Shown here one piece after another: positions 7,459-19,127 of a stretch of 64,000 nucleotides of DNA. The stretch comes from Rhodococcus rhodochrous. Its GTDB lineage: Bacteria > Actinomycetota > Actinomycetes > Mycobacteriales > Mycobacteriaceae. The stretch spans positions 558,001 through 622,000 of the forward strand of contig NZ_CP027557.1 of assembly GCF_014854695.1 (NCBI RefSeq). The letters are read 5' to 3'. The stretch's first letter is position 1. Each line of letters starts with the position of its first letter. Both the position numbers and the translations under genes were made by a program. The notes under the pieces were generated by a model. The model did no database searches. It worked only from the letters and a program-made list of their open reading frames with translations, and was not told the origin of the DNA.

Positions 7459-8541
7459 TCAGTCGTAGTGGTTGATCGCGGCTTCGGCGAGGCGCGACAG
7501 TCCCTCGCGGATGTACCGGGCCCACAGGGCGCCGACCCCGTCGACCGCCTGGAGATCGGCAGCGGTGGCCGCGAGCAGGCCCTGCAGCGTGCCGAACGCA
7601 CCCACGAGCCGGTTGATCTGCCGGGTCTGCAGGCGCGGCACCCGATGGAGCACGCGATAGCCGCGCGGGCTCATCGAGGTGTCGAGGGCCTCGATGGTGC
7701 CCGAATAGCCGAAGGCGCGGGCAAGGCTGGTCAGATCGAGCAGGTCGACGTCGGTCAGGTGTGCGAGACGCTCGAGAGCCTGCTCGACCTCCTGCTGGGT
7801 GGGGACGTGCTCGCCCGCAAGGTAGTCGCGCACGATGAGCTGCCGGGCGAGCTGGTTGTCGCCGACGAGTTCTTCGAGCTGGAGGGCCAGCTGGCGACCG
7901 TCGGTCCCGAGTTCGAGCACGTCCTGCTCGATCTCCACGGACAGGCGGTGCATCATCTCGAGCCGCTGCGCCACGGTGAGCGCATCGCGCAGCGTGACGA
8001 TGTCCTCGATCTCGACCACGGACAACTGCCGGGTCACCTCGTCGAGGCGGGCCTTGTAGCGCTCGAGTGTCGCGACGGCCTGGTTGGCCCGCGACAGGAT
8101 GGTCGCGGAGTCGTTGATGACGTGGCGGCGACCGTCGACGTACACGCTGACGATGCTCATCGACTGGCTGACCGAGACCACCGGATATCCGGTCTGGATC
8201 GCGGTACGTTCCGCGGCGCGGTGCCGGGTACCGGACTCCACGGTGGGAATGCTCGGATCGGGGACGAGCTGCACGTTGGCACGCACGATGCGCGAACCGT
8301 CGGTGGACACGACCACGGCGCCGTCCATCTTCGACAGCTCCCGGAGCCGGGTGGGGGCGAACTCGACGTCGAGTTCGAAGCCCCCGTCGCACAGCTCGGC
8401 GACCGTGTCGTCGAAACCGAGGACGATCAGGCCGCCCGTCCGGCCACGGAGGATACGTTCGAGACCGTCGCGTAATGCGGTGCCGGGCGCCAGACGAGCG
8501 ATGGTGTCGCTCAGCGTCGATGCCGGCGCCGACTCGGTCAT
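7459..8541 (-). CDS. disA: Diadenylate cyclase / DNA integrity scanning protein DisA
   Basis: This 360-residue DisA makes cyclic di-AMP from two ATP and couples its output to DNA damage. The N-terminal DAC domain carries DGA (residues 73-75) and GTRHR (104-108), the two nucleotide-binding motifs. A helical spine follows (about 150-290) and a C-terminal HhH DNA-binding domain ends the protein. In Mycobacterium disA adjoins radA, whose product inhibits it; here a thioesterase and a broken dinB lie between them. The ATG at 8541 agrees with the usual length of about 355-360. Confidence 0.95.
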   Translation of the reverse strand: MTESAPASTLSDTIARLAPGTALRDGLERILRGRTGGLIVLGFDDTVAELCDGGFELDVEFAPTRLRELSKMDGAVVVSTDGSRIVRANVQLVPDPSIPTVESGTRHRAAERTAIQTGYPVVSVSQSMSIVSVYVDGRRHVINDSATILSRANQAVATLERYKARLDEVTRQLSVVEIEDIVTLRDALTVAQRLEMMHRLSVEIEQDVLELGTDGRQLALQLEELVGDNQLARQLIVRDYLAGEHVPTQQEVEQALERLAHLTDVDLLDLTSLARAFGYSGTIEALDTSMSPRGYRVLHRVPRLQTRQINRLVGAFGTLQGLLAATAADLQAVDGVGALWARYIREGLSRLAEAAINHYD

Positions 8542-8620
8542 CTGGACTTCCTTCCCCTGTGCGGTCTGCGGTCGTCGTCACAATGCGCGGACTCCCTGAT
8601 CGGCGCCCCGACCGCGCAAC

Positions 8621-8626
8621 TACATT
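8621..8626 (+). promoter_or_regulatory. Leaderless -10 element
   Basis: TACATT matches TANNNT and lies 8 nt before ATG 8635, with no Shine-Dalgarno between. It supports ATG 8635 over the in-frame TTG 8629. Confidence 0.45.
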
Positions 8627-8634
8627 ACTTGCTC

Positions 8635-9198
8635 ATGCGCAGCACCTGGACTCTGCCCGACGACCTCGTCGTTCCCGATCTGCCGGAAGATCATCCCGGC
8701 CCGGGTGCGCCGGTACCGCAGCACTGGAACAAGTGCTTCGGGTGTGGTGACGACCAGCCCCACGGTCTCGCGATGGAGTTCACCGTCGGCGAGGGTCTCG
8801 AGGTGCTCGGCCGTCTCGACGTCGCCACGCGCTACCAGGGCGGACCGGGATTCATCCACGGCGGCATCCTCATGACGGCCTTCGACGAGGTACAGGGAAT
8901 GGCGTGCAACGCCGCCCTGCGGACCGCCGTCGTCACCGGGCACTTCGAGACGGACTTCGCTCGTCCCATCCCGCTGGGTTCGGTGCTCGAGTTCCGCGCC
9001 CGTGTCGACGGCACGGTGCGGCGCAAGGTCTACACCAGCGCGGAGGCACGCATCGTCGACGGTCCGCTGGCCGACCCGGACGTCGTGGTGGCGTCGTCGG
9101 TCGGGCTGTTCGTCGTCGTCGGACACGAGCACTTCGCGAAGGGTCGCGACTACGCCGACGGCATCCCGCAGAGCGAGCACGACATCTCCGCTGTCTGA
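8635..9198 (+). CDS. PaaI-type hotdog-fold thioesterase
   Basis: This 187-residue protein has the hotdog core GFIHGGILMTAFDEVQG (about residues 69-85) typical of PaaI/ACOT13-like acyl-CoA thioesterases, with the Asp/Glu on the central helix expected for catalysis. An N-terminal extension bears a CFGCG motif that recurs in actinobacterial members. It lies alone on the plus strand between disA and dinB. The acyl substrate cannot be read from sequence. Confidence 0.82.
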   Translation: MRSTWTLPDDLVVPDLPEDHPGPGAPVPQHWNKCFGCGDDQPHGLAMEFTVGEGLEVLGRLDVATRYQGGPGFIHGGILMTAFDEVQGMACNAALRTAVVTGHFETDFARPIPLGSVLEFRARVDGTVRRKVYTSAEARIVDGPLADPDVVVASSVGLFVVVGHEHFAKGRDYADGIPQSEHDISAV

Positions 9199-9213
9199 GA
9201 TCTCTGTCGGTCA

Positions 9214-9241
9214 AGCTTTCTTGTTCAGGCTTTGTTGTTCA
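9214..9241 (-). repeat. 14-bp tandem repeat starting at the dinB stop codon
   Basis: On the minus strand two units, TGAACAACAAAGCC and TGAACAAGAAAGCT, follow each other and a third TGA comes next. The first unit begins with the dinB stop codon. It is one of five stop-anchored arrays in this window. Confidence 0.8.
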
Positions 9242-10494
9242 GGCCTCAGGGGCGTCGGGGAGCAACGGAACACCCGGCCGGTGGTCGCGTCCGAGCAATG
9301 CCGCGGACGTGACCGCGCCCGCGCCGTAGCGGGAGTGCAGATCGTCCAGGACGGCATCGAGGGCATGCCGGGCGACGGCGCGGTGCTGCGTTCGCATGTC
9401 TCCGGTACCGTCCCCGGCGGCCTCGACCGGCTCGTCGAACGGCAGCTCGAGTTGTTCGACGCCTTCGCCGACGAGATTCGTCACCGCGATCCCGATGAGG
9501 GTGAGGCCGCGCTCGGCGATGAGCGGCCGGGTCTGCTCGAGCAGGTCGCGCGCCGCCGCCGACAGCAGATCGGTGCGTGCGGTGGCCCCGGGCAGCGTGT
9601 GCGAGCGGGTCGCGCGGTTGTAGTCGGCGAAGCGCATCCGCAGGACCACCGTGCGGCCGAGGCGTCCGGCCCGGCGCATCCGCCGGCCCACGCGGTCGAC
9701 GAGCAGTTGCAGCGTCTCGCCGACCGACTCGACGCTGTGCGGCCCGCGGCCGAGCGCGTGCTGCGCGCCCATCGAACTGCGCCGCCGATGCCGGACCGGA
9801 CGCGGATCGTGGCCGATCGCGAGCGCGTGCAGGTGGCGTCCCGCCGCGCGTCCGAGGAGCGAGACGAGATCGGACTCGGAGTGGGCGGCGACATCGGCCA
9901 CGGTTCGTAGACCGTGTGCGTGCAACTTCGCCGCCGTCACCGTGCCGACGCCCCACAACCGCTCCACCGGCAACGGATGGAGGAACTCGAGTTCGGCGTG
10001 CGGAGGAACGAGGAGCATGCCGTCGGGCTTGGCCACCCCGCTCGCGACCTTGGCGAGGAACTTGGTGCGTGCGACCCCGACGGTGATCGGCAGCCCCACC
10101 TCCTCGGCGACCGTGCAGCGCAGACGTGCGGCGATATCGACGGGTCTGCCGGCGATGCGCCCGAGACCGGAGACGTCGAGGAACGCCTCGTCGATGGAGA
10201 TCCCCTCCACGATGGGTGTGGTGCGATCGAAGATCGCGAACACGTCGCGGGACGCCTGCGCATAGGCCTCCATGCGGGGAGGCACCGAGATCAGTCCCGG
10301 GCACAGGGCGTGGGCGGCCCGGCCCGACATCGCGGTGACGATGCCGTGGGCCTTGGCCTCGTAGCTCGCCGCGAGCACGACGCCCCACCCACTACGATCG
10401 GTTTACCGCGCAACCACGGATCGTCGCGCTGCTCCACCGACGCGTAGAACGCGTCGAGATCGGCATGCAGCACCGTCGCATCGGACACGAACAC
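9239..10494 (-). pseudogene. dinB: DNA polymerase IV gene with a one-base frameshift
   Basis: A Y-family polymerase is split between two frames. The N-terminal part starts at ATG 10494 and reads [13 protein letters not shown] (first metal-binding Asp) up to RGKPIVVGG. From the next residue the homologous sequence ([17 protein letters not shown], then SIDEAFLDVSGLGR with the catalytic Asp-Glu) continues in another frame to a stop at 9239. The break falls at GGGTGGGG on the minus strand (CCCC at 10383-10386), and one extra G would restore a full-length DinB of about 418 residues. This may be a true inactivating mutation or a homopolymer sequencing error. All motifs downstream are intact, so any decay is recent. 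Confidence 0.85.
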
Positions 10495-10526
10495 ATGTTC
10501 GCACCGACCACCGACATCTCGGCAGG

Positions 10527-11918
10527 TCAGCGCGTGAGCGTCGACAGTGCCTGCGCCACGTTGGACACCTCGAACTTCTTCATGCCCTTCGGCACTCCCT
10601 CGACATCGCGCGGGACCACCCCGCGGTCGAAGCCGAGCCGGTTCGCCTCCGCGAGCCGACGACCCGCACCGACGACACGACGGACCTCCCCGGCGAGACC
10701 GACCTCGCCGAGCAACACGGTGCCGGCCGGGACGGGCTGGTCGCGCACGGCCGAGGCGACTGCGAGCGCGAGCGCGAGGTCGGCGGACGGATCGGTGATC
10801 CGCATACCGCCGACGGTGGAGGCGTAGACGTCGCAGTTGCCGAGCCGGCCGAGCCCGCAGCGACGCTCGAGCACCGCGAGCACCATCGCCACCCGCGCCG
10901 AGTCGAGACCGCTCACGGCGCGTCGCGGTGACGGATTGTGCGTGGGCACCACGAGCGCCTGGACCTCACCGAGGAGCGGGCGTTTGCCGTCCATCGTGAC
11001 CGTGACGGCGGTGCCGGGCACGGCCTCGTCGCGGTGCTGCAGGAACAATCCCGACGGGTCGCTGACGCCGACGATCCCGTCCTCGGCGAGTTCGAAGCAG
11101 CCCACCTCGTCGGCGGCCCCGAACCGGTTCTTCACCCCGCGCACCATGCGCAGCGTGGAGTGCTTGTCGCCTTCGAAGTGCAGCACCACGTCGACGAGGT
11201 GCTCGAGGGAACGCGGACCGGCGACCGCGCCGTCCTTGGTGACGTGGCCGATGAGCAGCACCGGGATGCCGCTGGACTTCGCGAGGGAGGTCAGGGCGCT
11301 GGTGACCGCGCGGACCTGCGTGACACCGCCGGTGACGCCGTCGACGTCGGCGGCGAGCATCGTCTGGACGGAGTCGACGACCAGCAGCGTGGGTTCGACC
11401 TGCTCGACGTGTCCGAAGATCGTCGCGAGGTCGTTCTCGGCGGCGAGGTAGACCCGGTCGTGCACGGCGCCGGTGCGGTCGGCGCGCAAACGCACCTGAC
11501 CGGCCGACTCCTCGCCGGTGACGTAGAGCGCGCGATCGGCTTCGCCACGCAACGCCCAGCGGTGCACCACCTCGAGGAGCAGTGTGGACTTGCCGACACC
11601 GGGTTCGCCGGCGAGCAGGACGACCGAACCAGGGACGACACCGCCACCGAGGACGCGGTCGAGCTCGGGGATGCCCGTGGGCTTCGCGTGGGTGGACTTG
11701 CCGTCGATCTGCGACAGCGGGATGGCCGGGGTGCTCGGTAGTACGGCGGCGGCACCGGCGCGGGCGAGCGAGGTACCCGACCGCGAGGCGACCGCGACCG
11801 GCTGGACGGGTGCTTCGTCCATCGACCCCCACGTTCCGCATTCGGGACAGCGCCCGACCCACTTCGCGACGGTGTGCGAGCAGTCGGAACAGCGGTAGAG
11901 GGTCTTGGTCTTTGCCAC
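10527..11918 (-). CDS. radA: DNA repair protein RadA
   Basis: This 463-residue RadA/Sms is a DnaB-like branch-migration helicase in recombination. In order it has a C4 zinc finger (CSDC, then CPEC, residues 10-30), a Walker [10 protein letters not shown], the RadA-specific KNRFG motif and a C-terminal Lon-like domain (STVGGMRI region). The GTG start at 11918 ([10 protein letters not shown]) is supported by the zinc finger lying at the usual distance; a longer open frame upstream enters a terminator hairpin. RadA of mycobacteria binds and inhibits DisA, whose gene lies 2 kb away on the same strand. Confidence 0.94.
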   Translation of the reverse strand: MAKTKTLYRCSDCSHTVAKWVGRCPECGTWGSMDEAPVQPVAVASRSGTSLARAGAAAVLPSTPAIPLSQIDGKSTHAKPTGIPELDRVLGGGVVPGSVVLLAGEPGVGKSTLLLEVVHRWALRGEADRALYVTGEESAGQVRLRADRTGAVHDRVYLAAENDLATIFGHVEQVEPTLLVVDSVQTMLAADVDGVTGGVTQVRAVTSALTSLAKSSGIPVLLIGHVTKDGAVAGPRSLEHLVDVVLHFEGDKHSTLRMVRGVKNRFGAADEVGCFELAEDGIVGVSDPSGLFLQHRDEAVPGTAVTVTMDGKRPLLGEVQALVVPTHNPSPRRAVSGLDSARVAMVLAVLERRCGLGRLGNCDVYASTVGGMRITDPSADLALALAVASAVRDQPVPAGTVLLGEVGLAGEVRRVVGAGRRLAEANRLGFDRGVVPRDVEGVPKGMKKFEVSNVAQALSTLTR

Positions 11919-11961
11919 GGCCGGAGGATAGACGGTCGCACCGACATCGGAGCGGATGCGA

Positions 11962-11996
11962 AAGGGCCCGGCCGAGCTGTGCTCGACCGGGCCCTT
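11962..11996 (-). terminator. Hairpin terminator after the lpqE-like gene
   Basis: AAGGGCCCGGCCGAGC (11962-11977) pairs with GCTCGACCGGGCCCTT (11981-11996) with one mismatch and a three-base loop. It lies just beyond the stop of the minus-strand lipoprotein gene and before the radA start, so it probably ends the lipoprotein transcript. Confidence 0.75.
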
Positions 11997-12009
11997 CTGC
12001 AGGAAAGTC

Positions 12010-12642
12010 CTAGTGTGCTTCGCCCACGATCGGCGAGAGCTCCGACTCGTCGCGGGGGAGCTCCGGGCCGGCATCGATCGGCACGGACAGGGTCACGTCG
12101 CCGGCCTCGGCGAACGTGAAGGTCACGGGGATGGTCAGGCCCGGGCGGACACCCTCGGAGAGGTTCACGAGCTCGACGTTGTTGACGACTTCTGCCGGAG
12201 CCGGGGAAGGGGTCTCCTCGGTGCTGTTCGGACGCGGCGACTCGTCGACCTCCTCGACGAGGGCGGCGTTCTCCTCGGAGACACCGGCGACCACGGAGGA
12301 CTGCGGCGGAATCTCGAGGCGGGCACCGGTGACCGAGGCTGCGAAATCGGTGGAGATACCGGTGAGCTGATCGCCGACGTACGGGTCGAGGTTGACGATC
12401 GTGAAGCCGAGCTGGGCGGTGCCGCCGGGCTCGATGCTGTACTCCTCGGAGTCCGGGTAGATCACGTGCACGTTGCGCAGCGCGAGACTGCCGGCGTCCA
12501 CGTTGGAACCGTTGATGGCCGCGACCTGGGTCGAGGTCTGGGTGATCTGACCGGCGCTGCACGCGGACATCGTGAGCGCCGCTCCCGCGGCAAGGGCGAG
12601 AGCGGTCACGACTCGGCGAGTCGGCGCTTTGAGAGCAGTCAC
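12010..12642 (-). CDS. lpqE: LpqE-like lipoprotein
   Basis: This 210-residue secreted lipoprotein has a basic N-terminus, a hydrophobic stretch and a lipobox ending at Cys28 (LTMSAC). The mature part is beta-rich with an acidic Pro/Ser-rich insertion ([16 protein letters not shown]). Its position between radA and carD matches LpqE (Rv3584) of Mycobacterium, a copper-regulated lipoprotein in that genus. GTG 12642 is chosen because GGAGG lies 8 nt upstream. Its exact role at the cell envelope is unknown. Confidence 0.82.
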   Translation of the reverse strand: MTALKAPTRRVVTALALAAGAALTMSACSAGQITQTSTQVAAINGSNVDAGSLALRNVHVIYPDSEEYSIEPGGTAQLGFTIVNLDPYVGDQLTGISTDFAASVTGARLEIPPQSSVVAGVSEENAALVEEVDESPRPNSTEETPSPAPAEVVNNVELVNLSEGVRPGLTIPVTFTFAEAGDVTLSVPIDAGPELPRDESELSPIVGEAH

Positions 12643-12857
12643 GGGTTCCTCCACTCGAGTAAGGCTCGCAATCCACTAGGCAGAGTAGTAGTTCCCGTGT
12701 GCGCTGTGTACGTCGGGGCCGAATGTCGTGCGGATTCGCGCGCGGAAGACAAGATCGACAGGCGCCGACGGGCGGGTGTGTCGGAGGTCACCCGATACAC
12801 GGAAGGAACTGCCTGTCAAGCCCTACGCTCAGTGCTCGGTGCCCCTGACCTGCACCG

Positions 12858-13407
<550 letters not shown>

Positions 13408-13432
13408 CGCGCGAGACATCGGCAAACTGCAC

Positions 13433-14140
13433 ATGAGCGATCGCAACGGGCCGGTCGTCGGAATCATTCCGGCGGCCGGCCGCGGTGTTCGCCTGGGAGA
13501 ACCACTGCCCAAGGCGTTCGTGGAACTGGACGGCCGCACGATGCTCGACCGCTCGGTCGAGGCGATGCTCTCTTCGGCGGTCATCGATCGAGTGGTGATC
13601 GTGGCGCCACCCGAACTGGCGGCCACGCCCGCGGACCGCCTCGTCGGCGGGTCGTTCGCCGACCGGGTCACCGTGGTGGCGGGCGGAGCCGAGCGTGCCG
13701 ACTCGGTGCGCGCCGGTCTCGCCGCGGCATCGGGAGCGCGTTTCGTGCTCGTCCACGACGCCGCGCGTGCGCTGACCCCGGCCGATCTGTTCGTCCGGGT
13801 CGTCGACGCGTTGCGGGCCGGCAGCGACGCGGTGATCCCCGTCCTGCCTGTCGTCGACACCATCAAGAGTGTCGACGCCGGCGGGACCGTCACGGGCACT
13901 CCCGACCGGTCGACCCTCCGCGCGGTGCAGACGCCGCAGGGATTCGACGTCGAATTGCTCGAGCGGGCCAACCGCGACGCCGCCGACGCGACCGACGACG
14001 CGGGACTCGTCGAGCGGCTGGGGGAGCGGATCACCACCGTCGTCGGAGACCCTCTCGCTTTCAAGATCACCACCCCGCTGGACCTGGTGTTGGCACGAAC
14101 CGTGCTCGCGTCCGGCGTCCGCACCGAGAAGGAGATGTGA
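13433..14140 (+). CDS. ispD: 2-C-methyl-D-erythritol 4-phosphate cytidylyltransferase
   Basis: This 235-residue enzyme transfers CMP to MEP, the third step of the non-mevalonate isoprenoid pathway. The nucleotide-binding start [12 protein letters not shown] with PLPKAF (catalytic Lys), the central [10 protein letters not shown] and the C-terminal DDAGLVE are in place. Its stop overlaps the ispF start by four bases (GTGA), so the two are translationally coupled. No strong Shine-Dalgarno precedes ATG 13433; translation may follow from carD. Confidence 0.94.
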   Translation: MSDRNGPVVGIIPAAGRGVRLGEPLPKAFVELDGRTMLDRSVEAMLSSAVIDRVVIVAPPELAATPADRLVGGSFADRVTVVAGGAERADSVRAGLAAASGARFVLVHDAARALTPADLFVRVVDALRAGSDAVIPVLPVVDTIKSVDAGGTVTGTPDRSTLRAVQTPQGFDVELLERANRDAADATDDAGLVERLGERITTVVGDPLAFKITTPLDLVLARTVLASGVRTEKEM

Positions 14141-14622
14141 GCATCGTGCGTGTCGGCATCGGAACGGACGTGCATCCCGTGGAGGCCGGACGGCCGTGCT
14201 GGATGGCCGGTCTGCTGTTCGAGGACGCCGACGGGTGCGCGGGTCACTCCGACGGGGACGTCGCTGCGCACGCGCTGTGCGATGCGGTGCTCTCGGCCGC
14301 CGGTCTCGGCGACCTCGGATCGGTCTTCGGCACGGGCCGACCCGAGATGGCCGGCGCGTCCGGTGTCGCCATGCTCGGCGAGGTACGTCGACTGCTCGAC
14401 GACGCCGGCTGGGTGGTGGGCAATGCGGCTGTCCAGGTGATCGGGAACCGCCCGAAGATCGGGCCGCGGCGCGAGGAGGCGCAGGCGGTGCTGTCCGAGG
14501 CGCTCGGCGGTCCGGTCTCCGTGTCGGCGACCACCACGGACGGACTCGGGCTCACCGGTCGGGGAGAAGGTGTGGCCGCGGTTGCGACCGCACTGGTCCT
14601 GGCCCAGCAGGACGAGCGGTAG
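14137..14622 (+). CDS. ispF: 2-C-methyl-D-erythritol 2,4-cyclodiphosphate synthase
   Basis: This 161-residue enzyme cyclises CDP-ME 2-phosphate in the MEP pathway. It has GIGTDVHPV (zinc-binding Asp and His), [15 protein letters not shown] and the C-terminal [14 protein letters not shown]. The GTG start overlaps the ispD stop, and AGGAGA precedes it inside ispD. Fused IspDF forms exist elsewhere; here the genes are separate but overlapping. Confidence 0.95.
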   Translation: MSIVRVGIGTDVHPVEAGRPCWMAGLLFEDADGCAGHSDGDVAAHALCDAVLSAAGLGDLGSVFGTGRPEMAGASGVAMLGEVRRLLDDAGWVVGNAAVQVIGNRPKIGPRREEAQAVLSEALGGPVSVSATTTDGLGLTGRGEGVAAVATALVLAQQDER

Positions 14623-14625
14623 GAT
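14620..14625 (+). promoter_or_regulatory. Possible leaderless -10 for cysS over the ispF stop
   Basis: TAGGAT includes the ispF stop codon and lies 8 nt before the cysS GTG at 14634, with no Shine-Dalgarno between. cysS may thus have its own leaderless transcript in addition to operon read-through. Confidence 0.4.
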
Positions 14626-14633
14626 CGACGGTC

Positions 14634-16027
<1,394 letters not shown>

Positions 16028-16028
<1 letters not shown>

Positions 16029-16996
16029 TGGCAGGCAATTCTCAGCGTCGCGGCGCTATTCGTAAGGGCGGCACGAAGAAGGGTCAGGTCGTCGGGTCCG
16101 GCGGACAGCGGCGACGCGGGCTCGAAGCGCGTGGCGCCACCCCCAAGGCCGAGGACCGGCCCTACCACCCCGCCGCACGGCGCGCCCGGGCCGCGGCCAA
16201 GGCCGCCGACCCGCGCGGCGGCGGTCGTCGTCCCGCGGCCGGTCGCAAGGCCGAGGACGGGCCCGAGATGGTGCTCGGCCGCAACCCGGTCGTCGAGTGC
16301 CTGCGTGCCGGTGTGCCCGCGACCGCTCTGTACGTCGCCCTCGGCGCCGAGGCCGACGAGCGGCTCAAGGAAGCCGTGCAGCGCTCGGCCGAGATGGGCA
16401 TCTCGATCCTCGAGGTCTCGCGTTCCGAGCTCGACCGGATGTCGTCGAACGGGATGCACCAGGGCATCGGTCTGCAGGTGCCGCCGTACCGCTACGCGCA
16501 CCCCGACGACCTGCTCGCGCGCGCCGCGGAGAACCACGAGCGTCCGCTGCTCGTGGCTCTCGACAACATCTCCGATCCGCGTAATCTCGGCGCGGTGATC
16601 CGCTCGGTCGCGGCCTTCGGCGGGCACGGTGTGGTCATCCCGCAGCGCCGCTCCGCGTCGGTGACTGCCGTGGCGTGGCGCACGAGCGCCGGCGCCGCAG
16701 CGCGACTGCCCGTCGCGCGTGCCACCAACCTCACCCGCACGCTCAAGGACTGGCAGTCCCGCGGTGTCCGCGTCGTCGGTCTCGATGCCGGTGGCGACAC
16801 CAGCCTCGACGATTTCGACGGTACCGATCCCGTCGTCGTAGTCGTGGGGTCGGAGGGCAAGGGGCTCTCACGCCTGGTGCGGGAGACCTGCGACGCTGTT
16901 CTCTCCATTCCGATGGCCGGAGACGTCGAGTCGCTCAACGCCTCCGTCGCGGCGGGCGTGGTGCTCGCCGACATCGCGCGGCAGCGCCGCGTTTGA
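16028..16996 (+). CDS. rlmB: 23S rRNA (guanosine-2'-O)-methyltransferase RlmB
   Basis: This 322-residue SpoU-family methyltransferase modifies the ribose of G2251 (E. coli numbering) in the 23S peptidyl-transferase loop. The three SpoU motifs are seen: [27 protein letters not shown] and [17 protein letters not shown]. An 80-residue basic, disordered N-terminal tail precedes the substrate-binding domain, as in mycobacterial Rv3579c. ATG 16028 overlaps the cysS stop (TGATG). The stop at 16994 is the first base of a 26-bp tandem repeat. Confidence 0.92.
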
Positions 16997-17045
16997 CAAG
17001 ACTGCACCGCAGTCGGGTCTGACAAGACTGCACCGCAGTCGGGCC
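16994..17045 (+). repeat. 26-bp tandem repeat with hairpins, starting at the rlmB stop
   Basis: Two 26-bp units (16994-17019, 17020-17045) differ at one base. Each begins with TGA and carries GACTGC-ACC-GCAGTC, a six-base stem with three-base loop; another TGA follows at 17046. The first unit starts exactly at the rlmB stop codon. A weak terminator role is plausible. Confidence 0.85.
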
Positions 17046-17080
17046 TGATCGAGTCGGTCCGATTCGCGGTCGCGAGGGCC

Positions 17081-17086
17081 TAGTCT
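17081..17086 (+). promoter_or_regulatory. Leaderless -10 element
   Basis: TAGTCT ends 6 nt before the GTG at 17093, with no Shine-Dalgarno, which supports that start and a leaderless mRNA. Confidence 0.45.
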
Positions 17087-17092
17087 GTCCTC

Positions 17093-18136
17093 GTGGTCGC
17101 ATCCCTGCCGTTCCGTACGAAGGTGTTCGCCTTCCTCGAACGCTTCGCCAACAAGTCCATCGCCGACGCCTCCGTCGACGAGATCCCGGCACGTCGTGCT
17201 GCACGCGCGAAGCTGCTGTCGTCCCCGGTCGGCCGGTTGATCTCGGGCCGGACGCATCCCGGCGTGCGGATCGAGGACCGATGGGTCGATCTCGAGCACG
17301 AGGTGATCGACGATCTCGCCACCGAGGGCTCCCCGGTCCGGACCCGTCTGCGGATCTACCGGCCCTCGGCGCGGACGAACGGTCCGCTGCCGATCGTGCT
17401 TCTGTTCCACGGCGGCGGGTGGGTGCTCGGCAATCCGGAGCAGAACGAGTGGTGGGCGAGCCACACCGCGGCGCGGACCCCGAGCGTCGTGGTGTCGGTG
17501 GACTACCGGCTCGCCCCCGAACACCCCTATCCGGCAGCGGTCCTGGACTGCTGGGCGGCGTTCCGGTGGGTCCTCGCACACGCTGCGGAACTCGGCGGTG
17601 ATCCGTCGCGCGTCGTGGTCGCCGGCGACAGTGCCGGAGGTAACCTCGCTGCGGTCGTCGCCGATGTGGCCGGACGCTCGGGTGGTCCGTTGCCGGTCGG
17701 CCAGGTGCTGATCTATCCGGCGACGGAGATGGAGGAGGAGTTCCCGTCGGAGCGGCAGTTCGCGAACGCTCCCGTGCTCACCTCCCGCGGTATGCGGGCG
17801 TTCGTGCGTCTGTATCTGGCCGGCGCCGATCCGTATGCGCCGACCGCGGCTCCGCTGCGCGGCACGCTCGCCGGTGCCGCAGTACCGGCCCTCGTCCAGA
17901 TCGCGGGGCACGACCCGTTGCGCGACAACGCCGTTCGATACGCCGAAGCATTGCGGGCCAAGGGCGGCGACGTCACGGAGATCGATTATCCCGACACCGT
18001 GCACGGCTATCTCAGCCTGCCCGGCATCTCGCCACCCGCGCCACGGGCACTCGACGAGGCGATCACCTTCGTACGGCGGGTGACGGCCGCCGACCCGACC
18101 GACGAGGACGACGCATCCGTGCGGTCGCGCGCTTGA
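17093..18136 (+). CDS. HSL-family alpha/beta hydrolase (esterase/lipase)
   Basis: This 347-residue hormone-sensitive-lipase-family esterase has the oxyanion motif HGGGWVLG (about residues 104-111), the YRLAPEHPYPA segment, the nucleophile GDSAGGN and the His of DTVHGYL. It resembles the LipF/LipH/LipI-type mycobacterial carboxylesterases that act on short to medium acyl esters. No signal peptide is seen, so it is probably cytoplasmic or membrane-associated. It lies downstream of rlmB but appears to have its own leaderless promoter. Confidence 0.87.
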   Translation: MVASLPFRTKVFAFLERFANKSIADASVDEIPARRAARAKLLSSPVGRLISGRTHPGVRIEDRWVDLEHEVIDDLATEGSPVRTRLRIYRPSARTNGPLPIVLLFHGGGWVLGNPEQNEWWASHTAARTPSVVVSVDYRLAPEHPYPAAVLDCWAAFRWVLAHAAELGGDPSRVVVAGDSAGGNLAAVVADVAGRSGGPLPVGQVLIYPATEMEEEFPSERQFANAPVLTSRGMRAFVRLYLAGADPYAPTAAPLRGTLAGAAVPALVQIAGHDPLRDNAVRYAEALRAKGGDVTEIDYPDTVHGYLSLPGISPPAPRALDEAITFVRRVTAADPTDEDDASVRSRA

Positions 18137-18167
18137 CGGTCACCCGGCTGCGGTCACCTCGCAACGA

Positions 18168-19040
18168 TCAGCGCACCGGCACGAACCGCACCCGCTGTCC
18201 GGGACGCAGTTGCGCCGCGACCGGCTGATCGGCGGCGACCGCCACCGCGGCCACCGGATAGCCGCCCGTGACGGGATGGTCGACGAGGAACAGCACCGGA
18301 TGCCCGTCCGGCGGTATCTGCAGCGAGCCGGGAACCATGCCCTCGCTGGGCATCTCCTCGTGCCGTGCCCGGTGCAGTCGGCCGGGACCGTGGAACCTGA
18401 TGCCCACCCGGTCGAGTTCCGGTGTCACCGTCCATGTCTCGTGGAACAGCGCCCGCAGTGATCCGGGCGTGAACCAGTCGTCGCGCGGACCGGGTCGTAC
18501 CCGGATCTCCACGGGGTCGTCCATCGGCGGCGGCGGTGGGAACTGCTCCTCGTCGGGCAGGTGACCCGACATCGCCCCGACGAGCAGACTGTCGCGGGCG
18601 CGAACGGGTGACGGTCCGGTGTGCGACAGGGTGTCGGTGGATCTGCTGCCGAGCACCTCCGGCACGTCGATGCCGCCGCGTACCGCGAGGTAGGTCCGCA
18701 GGCCTTCGTTCGGGATGCCGATCCGCAGCACGTCGTCGTTGCGGAGGGTGATGCGCGCCCAGTCGCCGACCGGCCGGTCGCACACGGTCACGTCGGCGCG
18801 GGCGCCGGTCACGGCCACGATCGTCTCGCCGACGCTGCGGACGGCGAGACCACCGCCGGTCACCTCGAGTGTCGCCGCGTCCGGTTGGTTCCCCACGAGC
18901 CGGTTCGCGGCGTCGTGTGCGCGCCGGTCGGCGGCACCGGACCGGGTGAGGCCCGAGGAGCCGTAACCGGGACGTCCGCGATCCTGGACCGTCGTGAGCA
19001 TTCCGCCGGAGAGCACCTCGAACCACGCCACGATGTTCAT
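18168..19040 (-). CDS. pxpC: 5-oxoprolinase subunit C (biotin-dependent carboxyltransferase family)
   Basis: This 290-residue protein is a KipA/PxpC-type subunit. With PxpA and PxpB it forms the ATP-dependent 5-oxoprolinase that opens the pyroglutamate ring. Family marks are LTTVQDRGRPGYG near the N-terminus, YLAVRGGIDVPEVLGSRSTDT, and DHPVTGGYPVAAVA at the end. An in-frame GTG at 19046 would add MR. Unlike the usual contiguous order, it is separated from pxpB by mgtE on the other strand. Confidence 0.88.
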   Translation of the reverse strand: MNIVAWFEVLSGGMLTTVQDRGRPGYGSSGLTRSGAADRRAHDAANRLVGNQPDAATLEVTGGGLAVRSVGETIVAVTGARADVTVCDRPVGDWARITLRNDDVLRIGIPNEGLRTYLAVRGGIDVPEVLGSRSTDTLSHTGPSPVRARDSLLVGAMSGHLPDEEQFPPPPPMDDPVEIRVRPGPRDDWFTPGSLRALFHETWTVTPELDRVGIRFHGPGRLHRARHEEMPSEGMVPGSLQIPPDGHPVLFLVDHPVTGGYPVAAVAVAADQPVAAQLRPGQRVRFVPVR

Positions 19041-19127
19041 TCTCACTCACCGGCTTCGATCGCACGGCCGGACTCCGGCCGAACGATCGCGTTAGGTTGA
19101 AGATCATCGAGGACGGAGGTGACGATC

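Noticed and set aside
5867-8581. Open frame upstream of mutY on the minus strand making a 1199-codon fusion
   Set aside because: MutY similarity starts at ATG 5866 with a ribosome-binding site; the extension is antisense to canB and the Rv3587c-like gene.
9239-10494. Programmed ribosomal frameshifting in dinB
   Set aside because: No pseudoknot, upstream Shine-Dalgarno-like stimulator or X-XXY-YYZ slippery heptamer is evident, and DinB is not known to use frameshifting; a deletion or sequencing error is simpler.
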